From contig JAIORG010000265.1 of NCBI GenBank assembly GCA_021108255.1, positions 1 to 41,344 of the forward strand: DNA of 41,344 nt, written 5' to 3'. The DNA is from Anaerolineales bacterium (GTDB taxonomy: Bacteria; Chloroflexota; Anaerolineae; Anaerolineales; UBA11858). A program made the translations under genes and the position numbers. Below, piece by piece: positions 15,805 to 23,073 of the stretch; position 1 is the stretch's first letter, and each line of letters opens with the position of its first letter. The notes under the pieces were generated by a model. The model ran no database searches. It saw nothing but the letters and a program-made list of their open reading frames with translations, and was not told the origin of the DNA.

Positions 15805-16806
15805 ATGGAAATATTTGAAAAAGCCTTCGCGTGTCTGGCTGGCCTGGCAATTGGGGATGCCATGGGGATGCCAACGGAATTTATGACCCCGGAATTGATC
15901 TCAGAAAATTATGGCTGGGTTCAAGATTTTGTTAAACCTCTGGAGTGGCACCCTCATTCACGAATGGAGCTTGGTTCGATAACTGACGATACTGGACAGG
16001 CCCTGGCAATTATTCATGCCTATACTGGTAAGGGCACATTATCTCCCGAGGATGTTGCCCGGGAGCTTATCGCCTGGGCAGATGGAATCCCCGAAGATGA
16101 GTTAGCAACTTTCATTGGACCGAGCACAAGTAAGGCCCTGAGTTCTATCAAAGATGGCTGCAGTCCAAAGGAAAGTGGTTCTTCAGGTAAAACCAATGGT
16201 GGGTCAATGCGGGTTGCTCCAGTGGGAATCGTAAGATATGGAGACCAGCGCAACGCTGTGGCGGATGCATACACCTCATGTGTTCCCACACACAACACAA
16301 CTGTTGCCGCTGCTGGAGCGGGGGCTGTGGCCGCCGCTATTGCCGTCGCAATGACAACAGACTCGTCAATCGACTCGATAATTGAAGCAGGAAAGTTTGG
16401 CGCCAGGGAAGGAAGCAAGAATGGCAATTGGGCCTGGGGCACCAGACTTGACAAACGCATCGAGCTGGCAGACCGTTTAGTGCAAGATGCTGATGATGAG
16501 AAAATTGCCCTGGAATTACTCTACAATTACGTTGGAGTGGATATGCTGGTAGCTGAGTCGGTAGCCACGGCTTTTGGAATTGTCCGCCTGGCAGGCGGGG
16601 ATCCGATGAAAGCCTGCGCTCTGGGAGCAAATATTGGCGGAGATTCTGACACCATTGCCGCTATTGCTGGCGCTATTTGTGGAGCCTGGAAAGGGATAAG
16701 TCACATCGACAAACAGTTACTGGACGTGGTTTTGGAAGTCAACAAAATGGACCTGGAACTTGAAGCACAGCACCTTGTAGAAATTGCTCGAAATACAAAA
16801 AAATAA
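15805..16806 (+). CDS. ADP-ribosylglycohydrolase (DraG/YegU-like) family protein
   Basis: A 333-residue all-helical hydrolase. The N-terminal LAIGDAMGMPTEF, TDDT at 60-63 and the C-terminal GGDSDTIAAIAG (Asp280, Asp282, Thr283) supply the two-metal site of the family; GGSMRVAPVG is also conserved. DraG-type members remove ADP-ribose from proteins, but many bacterial relatives sit in nucleoside or sugar operons, as E. coli yegU does beside a PfkB kinase and a nucleoside transporter, and are thought to split N-glycosidic bonds of small molecules. Here the neighbours are a sugar isomerase and sugar ABC importer, so I favour a small-molecule N-glycosidase role. No ribosome binding site is visible; a hairpin ends just upstream. 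Confidence 0.88.
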   Translation: MEIFEKAFACLAGLAIGDAMGMPTEFMTPELISENYGWVQDFVKPLEWHPHSRMELGSITDDTGQALAIIHAYTGKGTLSPEDVARELIAWADGIPEDELATFIGPSTSKALSSIKDGCSPKESGSSGKTNGGSMRVAPVGIVRYGDQRNAVADAYTSCVPTHNTTVAAAGAGAVAAAIAVAMTTDSSIDSIIEAGKFGAREGSKNGNWAWGTRLDKRIELADRLVQDADDEKIALELLYNYVGVDMLVAESVATAFGIVRLAGGDPMKACALGANIGGDSDTIAAIAGAICGAWKGISHIDKQLLDVVLEVNKMDLELEAQHLVEIARNTKK

Positions 16807-16842
16807 ACCTGGTAATCTAAATTTCAAATAACCGGCGGCGAC

Positions 16843-16998
16843 ATGTTACGCAAAGTTAAAAAGTTGTGGAGAGATAAAAGCAATCAATACACCTGCCATT
16901 TTTTTGAAAGATTGAAAAACTCTTATCTATCTTTGCAGTTTGGTGATCTTGAGCTAAACCATTCGCTATGCAGCTATAACAAGAATCATAATGAATAA
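16843..16998 (+). CDS. Possible 51-residue small protein before the isomerase
   Basis: The frame from ATG 16843 encodes 51 mostly charged and aromatic residues starting MLRKVKKLWRDKSNQ; no family is recognised. It ends with an 8-base overlap onto the isomerase start (ATGAATAA), the same coupling pattern seen at several real junctions in this window. The isomerase itself has no ribosome binding site, which would fit reinitiation from this ORF. Against it, the small ORF also lacks a good ribosome binding site. It otherwise fills the 184-base gap after the ADP-ribosylglycohydrolase gene. Confidence 0.3.
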   Translation: MLRKVKKLWRDKSNQYTCHFFERLKNSYLSLQFGDLELNHSLCSYNKNHNE

Positions 16999-17893
16999 CT
17001 TGAAAAAAAATGTACTGATTGGTTTTAACATACACCCACTCTGGTTGTCTGGCACAGACTTGGAATCATTCCTCAGCCCTCTGCGGGATAACGGCTTGAG
17101 ATCCCTGGAATTTGAGGTCGACTCAAATTTACCCGGGTGGGAGCAATTTGAACCCTTGATGGAATCCTGCTCTGACATCGGTATGGAAATTTGCTTCCAT
17201 GCTCCTTACCGGCCCCATTATTCGCTGTACGATTTTTGCGGTATAAGGCGTGACGAAATTTGCAATATCAACAAACCTTTGTGGTCTCTGGCAGATTCCT
17301 GGGGGGTGAGGAATAATTTTCGCACAGAAATCGTCGTTCACGGCGCTACTTTGCATCAATCTCACCCAGATTCCAGTACTTTTAGGAGCCAGGAAGAATC
17401 TCAGGGGAAGGTAACCAAAGAAAAACTGCGTGAAGATACAAAGGGTTTTATTACCTGGGCTCTGGAGACTTTTCCAAATCTTACCATTGCCCTTGAAAAT
17501 CTCGATGTTACCAAGCCAGGAGTTATAAAGTTTGGGCAAAGAAGAGAGGATGTCCTCTCACTCGTGACTGAAATAGATCATCCCCGGCTTGGAATTTGTT
17601 GGGATATGGGTCACGATATTCGTCACGGGGTTACTGAAGACCCTTCCAAGGAATGGTTGGAACATGTAGTTCATGTCCACGTTCATGATATTGATAATAA
17701 CGGCGAGGACCATTTTCCTCTGGTATTTAATAAAGTTCCCAACGAGCATTGGATCCAGCTCCTTATGGATGCTGGAATGGAAGGGACGATTACGCTCGAA
17801 CTCAAAGGCGGCAATCTGATTAATTGGGAGTTGGAAAGAATAAATTATGCTCTTGCACAGAGCATAAAGACAATCAACGAGGTGATCACATGA
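16991..17893 (+). CDS. Sugar phosphate isomerase/epimerase-like TIM-barrel protein
   Basis: A 300-residue protein of the AP-endonuclease-2/xylose-isomerase-like TIM barrel superfamily. The divalent-metal ligands appear in order along the strands: His70 (CFHAPYR), His117 (VVHGAT), Glu169 (IALENLD), Asp205 and His208 (CWDMGHD), His230/His232/Asp233 (HVHVHDID) and Glu270 (ITLELKGG). This ligand-rich set resembles endonuclease IV, but small operon-borne members usually isomerise or epimerise sugars or keto-acids. The last four bases overlap the first permease (ATGA), so it belongs to the ABC importer operon and probably acts on the imported sugar. The start has no ribosome binding site; it may rely on the small ORF that overlaps it. 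Confidence 0.82.
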   Translation: MNNLKKNVLIGFNIHPLWLSGTDLESFLSPLRDNGLRSLEFEVDSNLPGWEQFEPLMESCSDIGMEICFHAPYRPHYSLYDFCGIRRDEICNINKPLWSLADSWGVRNNFRTEIVVHGATLHQSHPDSSTFRSQEESQGKVTKEKLREDTKGFITWALETFPNLTIALENLDVTKPGVIKFGQRREDVLSLVTEIDHPRLGICWDMGHDIRHGVTEDPSKEWLEHVVHVHVHDIDNNGEDHFPLVFNKVPNEHWIQLLMDAGMEGTITLELKGGNLINWELERINYALAQSIKTINEVIT

Positions 17894-18831
17894 GCAAGAC
17901 TGAATCACTTGCAAAAAATACATTAAGTCCTAGTTTGCAAAGGAAACAACGCCAGAGAAAGGAATCCCTGGCAGCTTACGCGTTTCTGGCTCCAAGTATA
18001 TTGATTTTTGCCGTGTTTACCTTTTTCCCGGCAATATTCTCTATGGTAGCCGGTTTCTTTCGCTGGAATCTGCCTTACGACCCTGTATTCACGGGGCTGA
18101 GTAACTTTGAATTTCTATTTGTAGATGATATTGGAGCGGCTGAATTTGGGAAGTCCGTGTTGAATACGCTCTATTTTATGCTGGGCATTCCAATCAATAT
18201 CTGCGTTTCGCTTTGGATTGCAGTGATGCTGAATCGCAGGTTGCCTGGTGTGGGAATTTTCAGAACAGCTTTCTTCCTGCCCACGTTGACATCAATGGCC
18301 GCTATTTCGGTCGTGTGGATGTGGTTGTACCACCCGGCAGATTACGGTTTGTTTAACACTCTATTGATAAGATTCGGGCTGCCGATTCAGTCCTGGTTGC
18401 GCGACCCGGTGTTAGCTATGCCTTGCCTGATTGTATTGGGTGTATGGCGCGGGATGGGATATAACATCGTAATATTTTTGGCAGGACTTCAATCGATCCC
18501 TCATGATTTATACGAAGCCTCTGAAATTGATGGAGCAAATTGGTGGGGTCAATTCCGACTGATTACGTTACCTTTACTAAGCCCAACTACTTTTTATATC
18601 TTGATTATCGGAGTGATCAACTCACTTAAAGCCTTCGCCGAAATCGACATAATGACTCAGGGTGGTCCTTTAGGAGCCACTACAACCCTGGCGTATTACC
18701 TGTATCAATACGCATTTCAATATTTCCAGATTGGTTTAGCTTCGGCAGTGGCGATCGTATTATTCGTATTTATATTAGTATTGACCCTTATCCAGTTTAA
18801 AGTTGTAGAAAAGAGGGTGCATTATGGATAA
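17890..18831 (+). CDS. Sugar ABC transporter permease, MalF/UgpA type
   Basis: A 313-residue inner-membrane permease with about six helices. LAAYAFLAPSILIFAVFTFF forms the first segment and YEASEIDGANWWGQFRLI with LPLLSPT is the EAA loop that contacts the ATPase. The chosen ATG at 17890 overlaps the isomerase stop and is preceded by AACGAGGTG; the frame stays open 66 bases further up but that would lie wholly inside the isomerase. It overlaps the next permease by 8 bases. Members of this CUT1 family import oligosaccharides, polyols or glycerol-phosphate compounds. No ATPase gene lies nearby, so a shared MsmK/UgpC-type ATPase elsewhere is expected. Confidence 0.94.
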   Translation: MSKTESLAKNTLSPSLQRKQRQRKESLAAYAFLAPSILIFAVFTFFPAIFSMVAGFFRWNLPYDPVFTGLSNFEFLFVDDIGAAEFGKSVLNTLYFMLGIPINICVSLWIAVMLNRRLPGVGIFRTAFFLPTLTSMAAISVVWMWLYHPADYGLFNTLLIRFGLPIQSWLRDPVLAMPCLIVLGVWRGMGYNIVIFLAGLQSIPHDLYEASEIDGANWWGQFRLITLPLLSPTTFYILIIGVINSLKAFAEIDIMTQGGPLGATTTLAYYLYQYAFQYFQIGLASAVAIVLFVFILVLTLIQFKVVEKRVHYG

Positions 18832-19705
18832 TATATCTGTCACCAAGGTTAAACCGCATAGTTTTTTCAAATCGAAAAAATTCAAATCGGCAGTGGGGAA
18901 AGGGTCATGGTATCTAGTATTGACCATTAGTGCCATTGTTGTTGTTCTGCCGTTTATTTGGATGGCCTCAACTTCATTAAAAGGCCCCGGGGAAGTCTTT
19001 GCATATCCGCCGAAGTGGTTGCCTCAAGAGTGGCGTTTTCAAAACTACGTGGATGCATTCCAGGCTGCTCCATTTGCTCGCTATTTCTATAACAGCACGA
19101 TAGTTGCACTTTGTGTAACAGTTGGACAACTGGTCTCTTGTTCATTGGCTGCCTTTGCGTTTGCGAGAATGGAATTCAAAGGGAAAGGATTTTTGTTCAG
19201 TCTTTTCCTGAGCACTACAATGATCTCAACCCAGGTAACTCTGGTGCCGTCATACCTGATCATCCAAAAATTACACTGGATCGATACTTATCAGGGATTG
19301 ATTGTGCCATTTATTGCCAACGCTTTTGGCATTTTTATGCTCAGGCAAGCATTTATGACAATCCCTCTTGAATTAGAAGAGGCTTCTAAATTGGACGGCT
19401 GCTCCAGGCTTAGATTCTTATGGCAGATTTGCATTCCTCTGATCAAACCTACTCTGGCGGCCCAGGCTTTGTTTGCCTTTATGGGCAACTGGAATGCCTA
19501 TTTGTGGCCGCTAATCATAACCAACCGAGAGGAGATGAGAACTCTCCAGATTGGTCTGCGTTATTTTGTCAGCCAGGAAGGAGGCACTCAATGGGGTGTC
19601 TATATGGCGGCAGCTATGATAGTGATACTCCCCGTAGTCGCGATTTACTTCACTGTCCAGAAATCATTTGTCGAAGGCATCGCTACCACTGGTTTAAAGG
19701 GATGA
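18824..19705 (+). CDS. Sugar ABC transporter permease, MalG/UgpE type
   Basis: A 293-residue inner-membrane permease, partner of the upstream one, with six predicted helices. The EAA loop is EEASKLDGCSRLRFLWQI followed by CIPLIKPTL; WMASTSLKGPGEVFAYPP after the first helix is the periplasmic start typical of MalG-like proteins. Its ATG overlaps the upstream stop as ATGGATAA, so the two subunits are made in step. The C-terminus (FVEGIATTGLKG) is the standard end of this family, so the gene is complete. Confidence 0.94.
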   Translation: MDNISVTKVKPHSFFKSKKFKSAVGKGSWYLVLTISAIVVVLPFIWMASTSLKGPGEVFAYPPKWLPQEWRFQNYVDAFQAAPFARYFYNSTIVALCVTVGQLVSCSLAAFAFARMEFKGKGFLFSLFLSTTMISTQVTLVPSYLIIQKLHWIDTYQGLIVPFIANAFGIFMLRQAFMTIPLELEEASKLDGCSRLRFLWQICIPLIKPTLAAQALFAFMGNWNAYLWPLIITNREEMRTLQIGLRYFVSQEGGTQWGVYMAAAMIVILPVVAIYFTVQKSFVEGIATTGLKG

Positions 19706-19741
19706 TCGAAAAGAAGTGCAGTAGCTAAAAGGAGCAAGAAA

Positions 19742-21058
19742 ATGACTAAAATATTAAAGGCAATAGTGTTGATCGCAGCTTTATCATCTGTGATGTTGGT
19801 TGGTTGTGGAGGAGATGCTAATAGCAATTCAGCCGGGACTATTGATAAAGATGGTCATATCACGATCGAGTTTTGGTATGCTTTGGGGGGAAATAGCGGG
19901 GAGGTTGTTGAGGAGCTTGTCAACCAGTTCAATCAATCACAAACTGAAATAACGGTTATTGGCACATATCAGGGCGGTTACGCATCGAGCATGGCAAAAT
20001 TATGGAATGCGCTATCTGCTAAAACCCCGCCTGCTGTTGCTCAAATTGGCGGTGCGCCTCTGGTAGGTAATACAGGGGCCATAATCCCCATCACCGATTT
20101 TTTAAATCAATCGGGCGACTTCGACCGCGATGATATCTGGGAAGTATTTTGGGATTATAACTCTGCTGGCGGGCAGATTTGGAGCATGCCGTTCAATCAT
20201 TCTGTGCCGATGCTTTTCTATAACCGCGATCTTTTTATCAGCGCAGGACTTGACCCCGATCAACCACCTGAAACATGGGATGAGGTCATTCAATATGGCC
20301 AGCTTTTAACTACCGATACAGATGATAATGGCGAGATTGATCAATGGGGATTCAATACCAAGGACGATACTCATTGGTATTTGAGCACCATGTTTATGGA
20401 AAATGGAGTGGAGATAGTAAATTCCGATGAAACCGAGGTTTTGTATACCAGTCCTGAAGCTGTAGAGATGTTAACTTTGTGGGGAGATTTTGTACACAAG
20501 CACAAAATTATGCCGCCCAATCAGCACGATGAATCAAAGGGAGACTTCCTGGCAGGTAAGGTTGGTATGTTATTGATGTCCAGTTCTAATGTCCCTGGCA
20601 CCATTCAAGATGCGCCATTTGACGTTGGAGTGGCCATGTTCCCCACTATTGCAGGGAAAGAACGAGTTGTTCCAGTTGGAGGCGCCAGCTTGATCATACT
20701 GGACCATGACAATGAATTAATCAAACAGGCAGCGTGGACCTTTATTAAATATATGGCCAATCAGGAAAGCTCTCTATACCTTTCAACACATACTGGCTAT
20801 TTGCCAATTTATAAAGCAGCTTTGGAGTGGCCTGAAATGCAAAGCTACCTTGAAGATAATCATCGCTCTGAAGAGGCAATATTACAGCTGGAATATGCAG
20901 AATCTATACCATTGTTCTCGGCCCTGGGATCAAGCGACGCGCAATTAAGAGTGGCTATAGAAGCTATCGAGCTTGGAACATCCAGCCCTCAAGAAGTTTT
21001 GGATCACGCCAAGGAAGTTGTCGATGGTGTCCTTTTAGATAACCTGCAAGATCAGTAA
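19742..21058 (+). CDS. Sugar ABC transporter substrate-binding lipoprotein
   Basis: A 438-residue extracellular solute-binding protein of family 1 (UgpB/MalE-like). Residues 1-21 form a lipoprotein signal with lipobox LVGC and Cys22, then a short Gly/Asn/Ser linker. IEFWYALGGNSGEVVEELV opens the mature domain, MPFNHSVPMLFYNRDLF and PPETWDEVI are typical of lobe 1, and KVGMLLMSSS with VPVGGASLIIL of lobe 2. UgpB relatives bind glycerophosphodiesters or sugars. A strong ribosome binding site (AAAAGGAG) precedes it, 36 bases after the permease, which allows the higher output usual for binding proteins. A long hairpin follows the stop. Confidence 0.93.
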   Translation: MTKILKAIVLIAALSSVMLVGCGGDANSNSAGTIDKDGHITIEFWYALGGNSGEVVEELVNQFNQSQTEITVIGTYQGGYASSMAKLWNALSAKTPPAVAQIGGAPLVGNTGAIIPITDFLNQSGDFDRDDIWEVFWDYNSAGGQIWSMPFNHSVPMLFYNRDLFISAGLDPDQPPETWDEVIQYGQLLTTDTDDNGEIDQWGFNTKDDTHWYLSTMFMENGVEIVNSDETEVLYTSPEAVEMLTLWGDFVHKHKIMPPNQHDESKGDFLAGKVGMLLMSSSNVPGTIQDAPFDVGVAMFPTIAGKERVVPVGGASLIILDHDNELIKQAAWTFIKYMANQESSLYLSTHTGYLPIYKAALEWPEMQSYLEDNHRSEEAILQLEYAESIPLFSALGSSDAQLRVAIEAIELGTSSPQEVLDHAKEVVDGVLLDNLQDQ

Positions 21059-21070
21059 GTGCATATTAAT

Positions 21071-21107
21071 TTCATGCTTCGCATAGGCACTATCTGCGAA
21101 GCATGAA
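21071..21107. terminator. 13-bp perfect hairpin after the binding-protein gene, no U-tract
   Basis: TTCATGCTTCGCA at 21071-21083 and its exact complement at 21095-21107 surround an 11-base loop, starting 13 bases after the stop. The sequence after it is mixed rather than T-rich. It probably ends or protects the transporter mRNA and separates it from the AOR operon. Its resemblance to the hairpin at 15759 in position and in lacking a U-tract is notable. Confidence 0.55.
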
Positions 21108-21179
21108 AGATATGATTTCTCTGGTGTTGGATAAATATCTGTGCTTGTTTAGTAAATAAATTCTCGGAGACTGTAAATC

Positions 21180-23072
21180 ATGCCGTACACTGCATTAATT
21201 GACTTGACTTCATCGAAAATAAAAATCCGGGAAACTGAGGACGCTAAACTTGAAAAGTGGTTAGGCGGACGCGGATTAGGGGCATCGATTCTATTTGACA
21301 GCGTGGATATCTCGATCAACCCCTTTGATCCGGAGAATTATTTAATCTTCACCACTGGGCCGTTGAACGGATCTCCCTGGCCGACCTCCTCACGCTATCA
21401 TGTGACTTTCAAATCCCCAGCTACTGGTGCTTACGGCTATGCCAACGCAGGTGGTCATTTTGGGCCTGAACTGCGTTATGCAGGATATGACGCAGTTGTT
21501 ATCACCGGTAAGGCTCCTGAGCCTGTGATAATCCAACTAATCGACCAGGAGATATCCTTACTTCCTGCTAAGGAATATTGGGGACAAAGCACCTCGTTCG
21601 TAGAAAGGTCGCTGCGGGAGAAATATGGCGGACGCGTGGCTTCAATTGGTCAAGCTGGAGAGAACCTGGTTCCTATGGCCGCTATCATTAATGATGGCGG
21701 CAGGGCTGCTGCGCGCAGCGGCCCGGGGGCGGTGATGGGCAGCAAAAATCTCAAAGCGCTGCACGTACGCTCAGATCAAAAGAAAAAATCCTCTCCATCT
21801 GAGTTCTCAAAATTGGTAAAGGACTACTCGAAATCTTTGATCAACGATGATAACTCTCAGCTACTGAGGGAACAGTCCACCCTGTTCCTCATGTCAATCA
21901 AAAATATCATTGGCGATCTCCCAGCCAAGAATCATCAAACCGCTCAAGTTCCTTTTATCCGTGATATTGACGCTGAATCATTTAGCCGCTACTGGACGAA
22001 AAGACTGGGCTGTGCCATGTGCCCGATGCGCTGCTCGAGGCAATCTACTTTAAAAACTAATGGCAAAGATATCCAAATTGAAGGTCCGGAATACGAAACC
22101 GCGAACGCTTTTGGCCCTATGTGCTGGAACGCGAACCCAGAAGTGGTCATCGAAGCCAACTACCTGTGCAATGAATATGGACTGGACACCATCTCTATTG
22201 GTGTGACAATTGCCTTTGCGCTAGAGTGTCACGAAAAAGGCTTGTTAGATCACCCTGATCATTCTCTGGAATGGGGAGATTCTGAAACCATCCTGGGGCT
22301 TATAAAGGATATTGCCTTTAGAAATGGATTAGGCGAGATGCTCTCAAAAGGAGTGAAGCAAGCTGCGCGTGAGATAGGTAAAGGCGCCGAAAAATATGCC
22401 ATGCATGTTAAAGGGCTTGAGCTTCCCAGGCAGGAGCCGCGGATAGCAAAATCCTTCGGCTTAGGGCATGCTACAAGCAATAGAGGCGCGGACCATCTTT
22501 ATGGAATGCCAGCCCTCGATTTGGCTGGCAACTGGAAAGTGGCCAGGAAACTTTACCCGGAGGAGATTCTCGAAGAACTGATGGAACTATCTAATGAAAA
22601 ATATAAAGCGGATATTGTGTTCTATGGGGAACACTTTTGCGCTGTAGTAGATTCTCTCGGTGTCTGCAAATTCAGTACCTCAGAAACTTACACAGTAATG
22701 CCTGCAGACCTCGCGAAGGGATTGCAAGCGCTTGGATATGATTTTACAGAAGAATCCCTTCTTGAAATTGGTGAAAGAATAGTAAATCTGGAAAGGTTGT
22801 TTAATCAATTGCATGGCTTGAAAAGGGAAGATGACATGCTGCCCCTGAGATTTACCGAGGAACCATTAGATGTGTACGATTTCGAAACTGATTCGGATTC
22901 AGATGAAGTCCACAGGTCTGCATCTCCCATCGCAACTGGCAAAATCCACGATTGGAATGCCATGCTTGATCGTTATTACAAATTGCGCGGCTGGGACGAA
23001 CAGGGACATCCTTCATCTGAAACACTTGTAAGATTGGGTCTGCAAGATATTTCTCTCGGGCAAGGTGACTGA
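21180..23072 (+). CDS. Aldehyde ferredoxin oxidoreductase (tungsten enzyme), stand-alone
   Basis: A 630-residue AOR-family protein. Residues about 1-205 form the tungstopterin-binding domain (GGRGLGASILFD, YANAGGHFGPELRYAGYD, ARSGPGAVMGSKNLKAL). The 4Fe-4S ligands are Cys278, Cys281 and Cys285 with distant Cys496. GPEYETANAFGP and RGADHLYG are further family motifs. AORs oxidise aldehydes to acids in the cytosol and reduce ferredoxin, using a tungsten-bis-pterin cofactor. It is read with the ferredoxin-fused AOR (start 2 bases after this stop), so the two may form one complex or serve two aldehydes, such as one released by the aldolase. A ribosome binding site GGAGAC lies 10 bases before the ATG, rather far. 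Aldehyde specificity is unknown. Confidence 0.93.
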   Translation: MPYTALIDLTSSKIKIRETEDAKLEKWLGGRGLGASILFDSVDISINPFDPENYLIFTTGPLNGSPWPTSSRYHVTFKSPATGAYGYANAGGHFGPELRYAGYDAVVITGKAPEPVIIQLIDQEISLLPAKEYWGQSTSFVERSLREKYGGRVASIGQAGENLVPMAAIINDGGRAAARSGPGAVMGSKNLKALHVRSDQKKKSSPSEFSKLVKDYSKSLINDDNSQLLREQSTLFLMSIKNIIGDLPAKNHQTAQVPFIRDIDAESFSRYWTKRLGCAMCPMRCSRQSTLKTNGKDIQIEGPEYETANAFGPMCWNANPEVVIEANYLCNEYGLDTISIGVTIAFALECHEKGLLDHPDHSLEWGDSETILGLIKDIAFRNGLGEMLSKGVKQAAREIGKGAEKYAMHVKGLELPRQEPRIAKSFGLGHATSNRGADHLYGMPALDLAGNWKVARKLYPEEILEELMELSNEKYKADIVFYGEHFCAVVDSLGVCKFSTSETYTVMPADLAKGLQALGYDFTEESLLEIGERIVNLERLFNQLHGLKREDDMLPLRFTEEPLDVYDFETDSDSDEVHRSASPIATGKIHDWNAMLDRYYKLRGWDEQGHPSSETLVRLGLQDISLGQGD

Positions 23073-23073
23073 T

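Noticed and set aside
17824-17889. Longer N-terminus of the first sugar permease
   Set aside because: Wholly inside the isomerase gene; ATG 17890 has GAGGTG before it and the usual ATGA overlap.
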